Source: Diadema setosum (lineage: Eukaryota; Echinodermata; Echinoidea; Diadematoida; Diadematidae). From it: DNA of 64,000 nt. The stretch spans positions 12,094,010-12,158,009 of the forward strand of contig NC_092690.1 in the NCBI RefSeq assembly GCF_964275005.1. Reading direction: 5' to 3'. Under the pieces are notes generated by a model. That model was not told the DNA's origin, ran no database searches, and saw only the letters and a program-made list of their open reading frames with translations. This document shows positions 35,201 to 44,103 of the stretch, piece after piece. Position numbers and translations under genes: made by a program. Position 1 is the stretch's first letter. Each line of letters starts with the position of its first letter.

Positions 35201-37464
35201 GATCTGTGAACCTAGACGCAGTCTCCGCAGAACATACTATGTATACCCAATGACCAGATACAGACCGATCTTTCGGTCAAGGATGGGATGGACTCTCTCA
35301 GCACATCATTTGAACTAAACAATAGCGATGGGGCATAATATACCCTCTGTTGAGCAGTTCAAGACAGTCATACAGTAGAAGCTAATTTAACTTACATGTA
35401 TCAATGGTAGAGACTTTTTTAACTTGCACAATGAGCATGCATATTAATTATTACACCTTACAGTAAAGACTAGTAAGAGTGCAAAGAACAAACTGCATCC
35501 ACTGCACTGTAAAAAAACACCATGATGGTCGGGAATCTATGTCTACCACTAGTACAGTACCACAACCCGGCCCTGGCCATAATCCAATTGCTGAACATTT
35601 GCTGAACAAGCTTTGAGGAGCAGCACCGCAGTAGAACATAGAACACAGAAAACCCTTCATCCAACTCCGAACAAGACTAGTTACCCTCCCTATCCCTAGA
35701 GCAATTGTGTGCGCCAAGACGAAAGCGGGGACAATTTATAAAAATAAGTACGTTTAGATGAACTAATGGTAGACAGGCAAGCCACATGTACATTAGATTA
35801 CTAATTTATTCATGACAGACTAGCCCGACCACACGCTGTAGTACGCTGTGCGAATCCTGTTGCGCTACTTACAGCGACTGGGCTGTGTATAGTTAATAAC
35901 AGACAAGCCAGCTCATCACTGCAGACATGGATCATCAGTCAAGTCAGGGCCTCTAAACAAACATACAAGAGGGATAGCCTGTAGTGTAGGCTGTACTTGC
36001 ACTCTTGCTTGTGCAGAAAAATTAAATTATCAACGCCCCCTTCCCTCCGGCCTCCCGGCACCGGGGCCCGGATGAATCCTTCATTATTGATGATTATTAA
36101 CTGACGAATTTGAAACACTCTTGCTTTCAAATTTAGCAAAAATATTGCGCATAAACGGACTGATAGTGAACACTGCTGCTGGCACAGCTGCAGCATACGG
36201 TGACCCAGCCGAGATGGAGCCGACAACGACTTCAGCGTAGTGCTTCAGCGGCGCAGCGGCCCGGGGGTCCGGCCCGGGGGTCCGGCCCGGGTTTAACTAC
36301 ACGCAGCCGCTGTCGCAAAACGACAGCGGCTGCACCTCTATTCCTTCGCAGACGTTGTCATATTTCAGTGTGGTTGTGCGACTTCTTCATGAATATCTTT
36401 ATTAATCGTGGAAAACTAAAATACAAGAAATTATCGTAATCTATGATAATCATTCAATAATCGGTATGCGATTTTTTGTTTAATTACGTCAAAAACTCAC
36501 CGAAATCTGTGGCTGAAATCAGGTCTGTAAACGTCATTATTGCTTCACTCCTCATCTGCGTGTTATTTGAATGGCATTCACTCTCGTATACTACAACGTA
36601 GGTAGTCGGAGACGTACCTCTCCGACTACCTACACGATGTACGTTGTAGTGTACGAGAGTGAATGCCATTCAAATAACACGCAGATGAGGAGTGAAGCAA
36701 TAAGGACGTTTACAGACCTGATTTCAGCCACAGATTTCGGTGAGTTTTTGACGTAATTAAACAAAAAATCGCATACCGATTATTGAATGATTATCATAGA
36801 TTACGATAATTCCTTGCATTTTAGTTTTCCACGATTAATAAAGATATTCATGAAGGAGTCGCACAACCACACTGAAAAATGACAACGTCTGCGAAGGAAT
36901 AGAGGTGCAGCCGCGTTTGTCGCGGCTGCGTGTAGTTAGCCCGGGTTATGCGATGCGTATGCCCAGACTGAACCGTGACCGTAGCGATAGAGGCACCCCC
37001 CTACCGTATGCCGAAATACTGTCACCTACAAACAGGTGTTGACCAAGTAGGACTCCTATGTCTAATTCCGCGAAAAAAAAAGAAAAAAAATTCTCATTTA
37101 TAGTAATAAAATTTGCTGGGTCAGTTTTTCGCTTCTTTAGACAGAAGCGAAAAACTGACCCAGCAAATGTCATCATTGGCATTGCTATAACTGAGAAGTT
37201 TTTCGCGGAATTAGACATAAAGTTCGGCCTAAATTTACTTGTCGGTCAAAATACAGGTGGTGCTTGTTAGGCCTACCCCTCCCCTAGGGTAATCGTGTAG
37301 AAATGCAGTAGTAGTACTCTACTTACTTGCAGTTTTTCATGTTGAATCGAGCTCAGTTTAGCCGGATTCCTTACAACTGTGACAACTTCATGTCCTTCGT
37401 CTAAGGCCAATTTAACCAGTTCCAGCCCAGTATTCCCAGTTGATCCAAATATAGTTAGCTTCAT
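29072..37464 (-). CDS. flavin reductase (NADPH)/BLVRB-like NAD(P)-binding protein, gene B
   Basis: Four minus-strand exons (37327-37464, 34142-34340, 33217-33384, 29072-29220) have the same lengths and phases as gene A and give an open 217-aa protein. The GSTGNTG loop (residues 7-13), the VRNPAKL segment and LPPQLTNS are kept. By hand alignment about 17 residues differ from gene A. These include L6F, V20A, changes in the IIIITSWYVK stretch where Ser now stands at the equivalent of human BLVRB Ser111, and GDHK in place of AAYT in exon 4. The predicted role is the same: a cytosolic NADPH-dependent reductase acting on a flavin-like or related substrate, with the substrate unproven. Introns are about 3.0, 0.76 and 4.0 kb. 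Open frames, conserved splice sites and mostly conservative changes argue for a working gene. Confidence 0.9.
32060..32140 (-). mobile_element. residual LINE fragment
   Basis: This 80-base piece matches the upstream end of the unit 1 LINE remnant (11730-11800), including TTCAGGAATCGTAC. The rest of that remnant has been lost here, so unit 2 suffered a deletion after the duplication. Confidence 0.6.
32205..32897 (-). mobile_element. TGTGACC-family MITE, copy 5
   Basis: The element is 693 bp, from TGTGACCCTGCACCTC to GAGGTGCACAGTCACA, flanked by TA. Unit 1 at about 11893-11902 (TATTGTACATGAGGATAA) is the matching empty site, so the insertion followed the duplication. No open frame with meaning. 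Confidence 0.88.
33217..33384 (-). CDS. gene B exon 3
   Basis: This exon is 168 bp, with acceptor TTGCAG|TTGACCCC and donor ACAG|GTATGC. It is the most conserved exon; only Ile to Met in the VIRPMLS segment differs from gene A. Confidence 0.93.
33493..33634. mobile_element. 142-bp MITE with GTTTCATGAAGCATTTTG ends
   Basis: The left end is GGGCGTTTCATGAAGCATTT and the right end is the inverse of GGGTATTTCATGAAGCATTT. It lies in gene B intron 2 and is missing from gene A intron 2. Its short length and long arms make it a typical MITE. The superfamily is not determined. Confidence 0.75.
33661..33817. repeat. 157-bp dispersed repeat with internal inverted words
   Basis: It begins ACCCCGTTTCTTAATAAA and ends GTTATGAAATGGGGCCC, weakly inverse. 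Internal GATAGCAACT and AGTTGCTATC are inverse words, and a CCAGCTTCCTGATTGGCTG block sits in the centre. It is absent from gene A's intron 2. It is probably another MITE, with less certain ends. Confidence 0.55.
34142..34340 (-). CDS. gene B exon 2
   Basis: This exon is 199 bp, with acceptor TTTCAG|GTTGTGG and donor AAAG|GTGAGC. It encodes VVEGDIFSMEF to SWYVK. About seven residues differ from gene A, four of them in its last ten codons. Confidence 0.93.
34640..35160 (+). mobile_element. LINE C-terminal remnant, unit 2 copy
   Basis: The plus strand reads NQIGMLEKVQRRAICFVCGT and, further on, FLPLKTIRDWDGI, matching the conserved KVQRRAARFV and FFPRTIRDWN segments of CR1/Jockey-type reverse transcriptase C-termini. 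Frame changes and stops show it is dead. An (ACAA)n tract interrupts it near 34975-34998. The first part also exists in unit 1 (13335-13475), so it predates the duplication. Confidence 0.7.
36286..36945. mobile_element. 660-bp near-perfect palindrome with hairpin ends
   Basis: CCCGGG bounds both ends (36286-36291 and 36940-36945). The two 327-bp arms are near-identical inverse copies centred at 36615. Each outer end also carries its own small stem: GCAGCCGCTGTCG paired with CGACAGCGGCTGC at 36303-36333, and GCAGCCGCG paired with CGCGGCTGC at 36907-36929. Two equal-length open frames on opposite strands encode almost the same 61 residues because of the symmetry and are not a gene. It is absent from gene A intron 1. 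The foldback class is unknown. Confidence 0.85.
37058..37218. mobile_element. 161-bp foldback, 100 bp from gene B exon 1
   Basis: The ends are ATGTCTAATTCCGCG and its inverse CGCGGAATTAGACAT. The core CTGGGTCAGTTTTTCGCTTC and its inverse meet at about 37139. The arms pair almost completely apart from an A-rich stretch. It is not present in gene A's intron at the equivalent place. Confidence 0.82.
37327..37464 (-). CDS. gene B exon 1
   Basis: This exon has 46 codons. ATG is at 37462-37464 and the donor is CAA|GTAAGT. It encodes MKLTIFGSTGNTG and VVTVVRNPAKL. Two residues differ from gene A. Confidence 0.93.
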
Positions 37465-37628
37465 GATTCTAGTATGTGAGGTGATCTCGGACAGGGCAGG
37501 GCTCAATGCCGGTGACGATCAGCTGTGGCTGTGTACTGCGCTGCTGCTGCCAGCACGTTACACATTACATCCTCTACACTTACGTAAGATGGTCAACAAC
37601 GCTGCCGAGGAGCGCGCCAACTAGCTTT

Positions 37629-37638
37629 GAGCGGGTAA

Positions 37639-37643
<5 letters not shown>
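37629..37643. repeat. LINE target-site duplication, 3' side
   Basis: GAGCGGGTAAAGTTT (15 bp) directly abuts the LINE poly-A tail, seen as T's. The identical word is at 44089-44103. Unit 1 carries one copy at about 17569-17583 in uninterrupted sequence. Confidence 0.92.

Positions 37644-37680
<37 letters not shown>
37641..37680. repeat. poly-T tract (LINE poly-A tail)
   Basis: About 40 T's in a row at the 3' end of the minus-strand LINE. The first three overlap the target duplication. Confidence 0.95.
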
Positions 37681-37928
37681 CATTGAGTTTTTATTGATCA
37701 AATTAACAAGATTACAAAGATATCACAACAAAATTCGAAATGATAAAAATATTACTAATAATAAATAATAATAAAAAATTAAGTCAAAAAAATGAAGAGA
37801 ATCAAAGCAAAGCAGCATAGAATAAAGTCAATAAGAATGTTGTACATATGCAATGGTACAGTCATAAACAATAATATCGCTTCAATATGTTAAGTTCAGA
37901 GTGTTCACCGCAATAACATACCTTTACA

Positions 37929-40900
37929 TCATATGTCAAATCTCCATTTACGGAAATGAAGTACAAGTTTTCCATTCTTATTAGCAATGCGATACTCAAG
38001 ATCTTTACATGTTTTTAAATACACCTTAAATCCTTGAAATGAGGGTTGGTTACCTCTGAATTTACACAAATAAATATAATATTTCAAGATAAGGAAAATA
38101 TAAGTTATAAATTTATCATCTTTAAACCCGAAAAATTTTTCAAAAACGGAGGGGTTATAATTTTTCTTAGTGTTTTGATTTATTACATTAATTATGTCAT
38201 CCCAAACTTTTTTTACGTGCTGACACTCAATAAATATGTGAATAACAGTTTCTGGTAATCTCTGACAGAATGTGCAGTTGGGGGAGTCCTTCCTTTTGAT
38301 TTTGTGCAAAAAATCATTTAATGCTATAACTCTATGATATAGCTTGAAATAAAAGGAACGAACTCGAGCGTCAATAGAACTTTTAAAATTTCTCAGATGG
38401 ATGTTATCCCACAATTCTGAATCTGGATTTAACGACAGGTCTTTCCAAAAACAAATTTGTTTTGCTGGAGCACAGTCCTCTGACATAATTGAGTAAACAT
38501 ATTTCGGAACTTTCTTTGCTAAACATAAGTTATTTACTATCGTGTCAAAAATTTCATTATGATCCCAATTTGATACAGTTAACCATGTTTGAGGAATATT
38601 GCTCATTAAAAAATTAAATTTTCTCCTTCCTGTGGGCGAAATACCGAAATCAAGAATAAGTTCTTCAAAAAGTTTGCTTCCAGGGAGTGGTGAATCTAAA
38701 AGATCACTGACAAAGACTATACCTCTATCAAACCACTCTTGATAAAAAAAGAATCGCTTTGACTTGGATCTAATATTTCTGTTAAACCATAAACATTGAC
38801 ATGATCCTAAATCTGAAAATTTCACACCAAACTCCTTATTTACTGCTTTCTCCCTGAAAAAATACCAAGTTCTAATAGAATCGGATAATTGAGAGCATGG
38901 TAACTTATTCAAAACAGATTCAGGTACATGAGATTTCCATAAAATATCATTCATCTGATTAAAATCTTCTAATACTGAAAGTTCAATTACCTTCCATAAA
39001 CTACTGTAATTTTTGTCCAAAAGAAGTTTGACCCAAGCCATTTTCTGTGACATGGCAAAAACATATGGATCGATCATTCGTAGCCCACCCGAAGCGAAAT
39101 CATTACAAACATATTTTCTTTTTACTCTATCTCTTCCACCACTCCAAATAAATCTATAAAATATTCTGTCTAACTCTTTGAAAAAATTTTTTGGGATCTT
39201 TATACATAATACTGAAAAAAGATACAACAGTTGAGGTAATAGTAAGGTTTTAACCACACAAATCTTTCCAATTAAGGATAATTTTCTGACGCGCCAACAG
39301 TTTAGGGTCGCTTCTATAGATTTCAATTTAGGTTTGTAGTTAAGAGCAAAAACTTTGCTGACATCTAGTGAAAAAACAACTCCAAGGGTTTTGAAAGTAT
39401 CTGTTTTCCAAATAAGACCATTTTCAGAGTATGGATTTATTTGAGAGCCTCTTTTAGCACCAACCCAAATTGCCTCCGACTTAGATATATTTAATTTACA
39501 ACCAGAACATACTGCAAAATTTTCAAGCAAATCAAACAAATGATCAAAAGAACTGAGTGAGCCATCTAAAAAACATGTGGAATCGTCTGCTAACAATGAT
39601 ATTTTCACTTCTTTTCCTTCTACAGGAATACCTTTGATATCATTATTTTGTCTTACAGCTAAAGCCATTGTTTCTATAACTAATAAAAACAAATATGGAG
39701 AAATAGGACAACCTTGAAAGATTCCTCTTTCCATCACAACAGGTTTAGTAAAAAATCCATTATTTACAACATAACTCTTTCGGCTGGAATAAAGAGTTTT
39801 AATCCAGTCAACAAATTTATCCCCAAAATTAAATCGTTTTAGAACTTTTAATAAATATTCATGGTTGACACTATCGAATGCTTTTTGTATATCTAAGAGG
39901 AGAATGGCACCAGGGATGTCATGACTTTCTGTATATTCTAATAAATCCATAATCAGTCTAATATTATTTCCAATATTTCGTCCCTTTAAAAAACCAGATT
40001 GGTCCGAGTGAATAAGTTCATTAATGCAGTTTTTCAATCGATTTGCCAAAAGCTTTGCCAAAATTTTATAATCCACAGTCAACAATGATATGGGCCTATA
40101 GTTTTTTAAATACATCTGGTCTTTATCTTTCTTCGGGAGAAGAGTAATAATACCGTTTCGTTGTGATGAAGACAAAAGCCCACTGTCCAATGAAAAATTA
40201 AATGAATCCAGTAACAAGTCAGAAATATCAGGCCAGAAAACTACATAAAACTCCACCGGTAAACCATCATATCCTGGAGTTTTATTGTGTTTCATTGAGG
40301 TGAGTGTTTCATATATTTCTTTTTTAGAGAAAGGTTGTTCCAAAAACAATTTATCATTTTCTTCTAATTTGGGTATTTCAAGAGAGTCTAAAAAAATATC
40401 TGTGCTGTTGTTGTCTTGTCCTTCTTGATTTTTATACAAATTCTGATAAAAATTATGAATTTCTTCTAATATATTCTTATGGTTAGATATCATTTCATCA
40501 TCAAAATTTTTTATTCTATGAATGGTTTTTTTCTCCCCATGCCTTTTCTCTAAATTACAAAAATATTTGGAACTTTTTTCTCCTTCTTCAATCCAACGCA
40601 TTCTTGAGCGGATAATAAGGCCCTGAGTTTCATATTCTAAAATTTTATTTAAATCAGCTTTCAAATGTTCAAGGCGTTCAATAAACACAACATTGTCAGG
40701 ATCATTATTTATATGCATGTTAATATCATCTATCTCTCTAAACAACTTATTTTTAGTGGCATTCCTTTCTTTCTTTTTCCTGGCACCGTACTCTATGCAA
40801 ACACCTGTTATTGTACATTTAAGAGCATCCCACATAATATTAGGATTACACTGACTATCTTTATTATCAATTCTAAAATCTTTTATCTTTTCTTTAATCA

Positions 40901-41687
40901 GTTTCACAAATTCAGCATCATTATGTAAATAATTACAATTAAGTTTCCAAAAACCAGGTCCTTTCTTTGGTTGATCATCCTTAAAATTCAAAGTAACCAC
41001 AGAGTGATCTGATTGAATCCCTGAGATGATTTTTGATTGCAAACAGTTATTAACAAAGTTGTCTGAAACAAGAATAAAATCTAATCGGGATAGGACCTTT
41101 GGGTTTATTTGATGCCTGGTATATTGTTTTAAATTTGGATGAAAATGTCTCCAAATATCACACAAATTGTATTCTACTATCAAAGTTTGAATAATTTCAC
41201 TAACTTTTGTGTTTGAATGTCTTTGTTTGGCTCCTCGGTAATCTTGAGGGCCCAACACAGCATTAAAGTCACCAGCACATATCAATGATGTATAATTAAA
41301 TTGTTCTACTTTAGCAAAAACTTCAAGGAAAAAATCAGAGTCATCATTATTAGGTCCATATATATTAACAAGTAAGAGAGATAAACCATTAATAGTGACA
41401 TTATTAATCAAAAATCTCCCATTTGGATCAGAATATGAAGAATGAGTTACTGGTGAAACATGATTGCGAATCAAAATAGCAACACCACGACTATTGGAAG
41501 TATGACTCGAAAACCATGCATGTTCCCCCCATTGCTGTTTCCAAAATTTTTCATCTTCAACAGAGGAATGTGTCTCTTGAAGAAAAATGATATCACTGTC
41601 AATTGATCTTAAGTAATGAAAAATCTTTCTTCTTTTTACAAAATCTTGAATACCTCGACAATTAAATGTACTCAATTTTAGTGCCAT
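37929..41687 (-). CDS. LINE ORF2: APE endonuclease and reverse transcriptase
   Basis: The protein is 1252 aa, starting at ATG 41685-41687 and fully open. Residues 1-235 form the APE-type endonuclease: FNCRG (8-12), QETHS with Glu38, NIYGPN (108-113), GDFN (139-142), RLDF (201-204) and SDHS (226-229). These are all the catalytic elements expected for target nicking. Residues about 450-760 form the reverse transcriptase: PGYDGLP, NYRPISLL, DQSGFLKGR, LLDIQKAFD with Asp599, GCPISPYLFLL and LLADD with Asp701-702. LADD in place of the usual Y/FADD is a mild variant. Near 1138-1157, CTFC..H....C is the zinc-binding zf-RVT motif. The protein would nick genomic DNA and copy its own RNA in place. Both active sites look intact, so it may be competent. 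Confidence 0.95.
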   Translation of the reverse strand: MALKLSTFNCRGIQDFVKRRKIFHYLRSIDSDIIFLQETHSSVEDEKFWKQQWGEHAWFSSHTSNSRGVAILIRNHVSPVTHSSYSDPNGRFLINNVTINGLSLLLVNIYGPNNDDSDFFLEVFAKVEQFNYTSLICAGDFNAVLGPQDYRGAKQRHSNTKVSEIIQTLIVEYNLCDIWRHFHPNLKQYTRHQINPKVLSRLDFILVSDNFVNNCLQSKIISGIQSDHSVVTLNFKDDQPKKGPGFWKLNCNYLHNDAEFVKLIKEKIKDFRIDNKDSQCNPNIMWDALKCTITGVCIEYGARKKKERNATKNKLFREIDDINMHINNDPDNVVFIERLEHLKADLNKILEYETQGLIIRSRMRWIEEGEKSSKYFCNLEKRHGEKKTIHRIKNFDDEMISNHKNILEEIHNFYQNLYKNQEGQDNNSTDIFLDSLEIPKLEENDKLFLEQPFSKKEIYETLTSMKHNKTPGYDGLPVEFYVVFWPDISDLLLDSFNFSLDSGLLSSSQRNGIITLLPKKDKDQMYLKNYRPISLLTVDYKILAKLLANRLKNCINELIHSDQSGFLKGRNIGNNIRLIMDLLEYTESHDIPGAILLLDIQKAFDSVNHEYLLKVLKRFNFGDKFVDWIKTLYSSRKSYVVNNGFFTKPVVMERGIFQGCPISPYLFLLVIETMALAVRQNNDIKGIPVEGKEVKISLLADDSTCFLDGSLSSFDHLFDLLENFAVCSGCKLNISKSEAIWVGAKRGSQINPYSENGLIWKTDTFKTLGVVFSLDVSKVFALNYKPKLKSIEATLNCWRVRKLSLIGKICVVKTLLLPQLLYLFSVLCIKIPKNFFKELDRIFYRFIWSGGRDRVKRKYVCNDFASGGLRMIDPYVFAMSQKMAWVKLLLDKNYSSLWKVIELSVLEDFNQMNDILWKSHVPESVLNKLPCSQLSDSIRTWYFFREKAVNKEFGVKFSDLGSCQCLWFNRNIRSKSKRFFFYQEWFDRGIVFVSDLLDSPLPGSKLFEELILDFGISPTGRRKFNFLMSNIPQTWLTVSNWDHNEIFDTIVNNLCLAKKVPKYVYSIMSEDCAPAKQICFWKDLSLNPDSELWDNIHLRNFKSSIDARVRSFYFKLYHRVIALNDFLHKIKRKDSPNCTFCQRLPETVIHIFIECQHVKKVWDDIINVINQNTKKNYNPSVFEKFFGFKDDKFITYIFLILKYYIYLCKFRGNQPSFQGFKVYLKTCKDLEYRIANKNGKLVLHFRKWRFDI

Positions 41688-43020
41688 GGATAATCATGAT
41701 ATAATATCACTAGTTGCGTAAACCAAACACTAGAGGCATTTGCATTGTAGAACATGGTGTAGCCTGGAGATAACATACATGTAGTTGAAACAAAATATAG
41801 GAATAGAGCTGCTTGATATAAAGTATCAAATATCATTATATGTACAAACATAAAAAGAAACGAACAAAAAGCACTGATTGCTGCTTTGAATTTAAACATG
41901 ATCAGAAAAAAAAGTCAGTATACAAAAAAGCTAGATTGAGCAAAAACAACAGCGGGGTGCAATTGCACCAAGATAGGTGACCAGTGGCTTCAAATCAACC
42001 TCAGCCCTGGTCTGGAAGTGCAAACAACAACAAGAGCAACTTTGAGCAAAAGAACACTGTGTGGCTATAAATACTATTGTATGCCTCTTTTAACACATAA
42101 TAAGCAGTTTCTACAGAGCCAAAACAAAAAGGCACATTACCATACATGCAATGCAATGTTACAATGCTACAACAGCAAACTGAAGAATTAGATGAACATA
42201 AAAAAAAAAACCCTCTAAGGCACGTCACCTGTATAATAGTACCACCTAAAAACAGATGACCCCCAACTCTCCGCAATGAGCTACTGTAATGAACCCCCCC
42301 CCCCCCCTCCCCGGAAAAGAAAAAAAAAGAAAAAGAAAAAAAATAAAAAGGAGGGAGAGCTGAGTAATATATATATTAAAAAAAATAAAAAATTAAAAAT
42401 TAAAAAAAATAAAAAACACACACACACACATCTATTAAATATGTATACATCCCCTTCTCAGAATAAAACGGAATATAGCGAGCATCATAGGAAATCCGGA
42501 GATATAAAAGGTGACTGGACCATAACAAAGTCCTAACTAGACATCATGAATCTCCAAGATTCAAACATTTTTCTTACTCTTTTCCTTTTAACCACATCAC
42601 TCGCCATGATGAAGTTTAAATGACTAAGTTGGTAATAAACATTATAATAAAATAAATAATAATGAACCCCAAATTTTGTATTACATTCAAGTACACTTAC
42701 AACTACTTATGGTCTAAGGCAACAGTCGCGTGTAAATACGATGTACATATAGTTAAAGTGAGAGATATTTCGGAGAAGGCATTTGTTCACTCCACTTGTC
42801 AAAATATTTAGTTTTTACTTTATACATCTTTTCTTTCAGCAATACCGGTACAGCTTACAGCTGTATGGTAATAAACTTACTAGGTAAGTCTTCGAAGTAT
42901 ACTCCATTAGGCCTATCTAAAAAAAAAGTTCAATGTTTTTGCTTAATAATTTCTTTCTCTCATTAGCTGATGTTGTGAAAGATTTCTTGAAATCTTAAAC
43001 TGCCGTAGTAGTGCCTGGAA
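41688..43020 (-). other. LINE inter-ORF spacer
   Basis: The 1333 bases between ORF1 and ORF2 have only short open frames and no protein motif. The plus strand has a C-run at 42295-42308, A-rich blocks (42317-42415) and a short CA tract, so the element's RNA is U-rich here. The spacer is long compared with vertebrate L1, where the ORFs almost touch. It may hold an internal ribosome entry signal or an older nested insertion; neither is shown by the sequence. Confidence 0.7.
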
Positions 43021-43944
43021 TTAGTCCACTGAAACGACTTTCCCGGAGGTTTGATCTCTGTATCGAATCTTATCAGGATAAGCGAAGAACGGCCTCTTGC
43101 CTTCGTCTTTCAGGCGCTTGAATTTTTCCTGTTTCTTCCTGCGTAACTGGAGAACCCTTTGCGACAAGTCCTCTGCCACAAAGACCTTGAGATCATGGTA
43201 CATGGAGCTGGTCTGCTTAAGCTTCGTGATACATGCTTTCCTGACCCGTTCCTTGGTTACAAATATCGAAAACGCGACATGGATTCTTCTTGGTTGCTTG
43301 GAATGAGTCGCATCCTTGCCTACAGGCTGATGTGTGGGCGTTCGGTGGCATCTTTCTATCTTTGAGAGATCTGCTTCTGGAACCTCAGCGTATTGTAGAA
43401 ATTGAGTGACTGTTTTCATACAATCTTCCGCTGTTGGGTTTGAAGATTCTGCGATACCAAAGAGTACGAGATTCTTTCTTCGTCCCCTATTCTCAAGGTC
43501 ATCAAGCTTATTTACGAGGATCTCTTTCTCCTTCTCCAACTGTTTGACTGAATCTTTCAGGGCGCCCACTTCAAACTCAATGTTATTCATCTTTTCCTCA
43601 TGATCAGATACTTTCAGTGAAATGTCTTTGAGCTTTTTGTCTAGCAGAGCTTCAATGCGTGAGTCAAATCTTGATTCGAAATCTTTGAAAAATGTGACAA
43701 ACCACACTGGGGGTGCTTCTGAAGATAAGTCTAGAGAACGTCGTGTATTGCCGGTGGGTTCGGCTCCGTGCAAGGGCGCGGCCATATTGCTATCGTACTG
43801 ACCTGGAGTTTCAGCTACGTCGTTTGTTTCCATACGGCTACTGCAAGCGGTGGGACTACAGTTAGACATCTTCGGCTTCTTAGCGGAAGGGGACGATTTG
43901 TTTGGAGTGTTTTCCAACTGATGAGTTACTTTTGGAGGGTCCAT
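43021..43944 (-). CDS. LINE ORF1: L1-type RNA-binding protein
   Basis: The frame is 307 aa from the first ATG (43942-43944); the open frame extends a few non-ATG codons further upstream. The N-terminal 85 residues are Ser/Pro/Lys-rich and probably disordered. A heptad-rich stretch (about residues 90-152: FESRFDSRIEALLDKKLKDI and following) predicts a trimerising coiled coil. Next comes RRKNLVLFGIAE, the start of an RRM-like domain. RCHRTP and RRIHVAFSIF then mark the second half, and a basic C-terminal domain runs to the end (RKKQEKFKRLKDEGKRPFFA). This is the Transposase_22/L1 ORF1p layout. Such proteins coat the element RNA and chaperone nucleic acids. No stop or frameshift is seen. Confidence 0.92.
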   Translation of the reverse strand: MDPPKVTHQLENTPNKSSPSAKKPKMSNCSPTACSSRMETNDVAETPGQYDSNMAAPLHGAEPTGNTRRSLDLSSEAPPVWFVTFFKDFESRFDSRIEALLDKKLKDISLKVSDHEEKMNNIEFEVGALKDSVKQLEKEKEILVNKLDDLENRGRRKNLVLFGIAESSNPTAEDCMKTVTQFLQYAEVPEADLSKIERCHRTPTHQPVGKDATHSKQPRRIHVAFSIFVTKERVRKACITKLKQTSSMYHDLKVFVAEDLSQRVLQLRRKKQEKFKRLKDEGKRPFFAYPDKIRYRDQTSGKVVSVD

Positions 43945-44088
43945 TGTTGAACAAAACAATCCTTACCACATTAAAAGTCCATTGCGAAAATCCCGGGGAA
44001 TTAATCACTATACCACACGGTGAAATTTTGCTTCAAAGCAAGAGATGAGAAAGTCACATTATGCTCGACAATGCCTGAAGAGCGCCCC

Positions 44089-44103
44089 GAGCGGGTAAAG
44101 TTT
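44089..44103. repeat. LINE target-site duplication, 5' side
   Basis: GAGCGGGTAAAGTTT is identical to 37629-37643. It is followed by the unit 1-like continuation ACAGGAGAGCTGCACTTTCC. Confidence 0.92.

Larger units (their letters stand above)
34341..37326. other. gene B intron 1
   Basis: A 3.0-kb intron. It contains a purine tract (34440-34550), a LINE C-terminal remnant (34640-35160), GC-rich tandem words at 36259-36291, a 660-bp palindrome (36286-36945) and a 161-bp foldback (37058-37218). No further exon is seen. Confidence 0.6.
37644..44088 (-). mobile_element. full-length Tx1/L1-like LINE, both ORFs open
   Basis: The element is 6445 bp. Read on the minus strand it starts GGGGCGCTCTTC at 44088, then has a 144-base 5' leader, ORF1 (307 aa), a 1.33-kb spacer, ORF2 (1252 aa), a 3' UTR of about 0.25 kb and a poly-A tail (T's at 37641-37680). 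A perfect 15-bp target duplication flanks it, and the paralogous unit 1 site is empty. The G-rich 5' start, intact frames, long tail and exact duplication indicate a recent full-length insertion. Clade assignment rests on ORF1 type and ORF2 motifs. Confidence 0.93.

Noticed and set aside
36484-36756. Two nearly identical 61-aa proteins on opposite strands
   Set aside because: Both come from the perfect palindrome 36286-36945. The symmetry forces matching frames, and there is no start context or homology.
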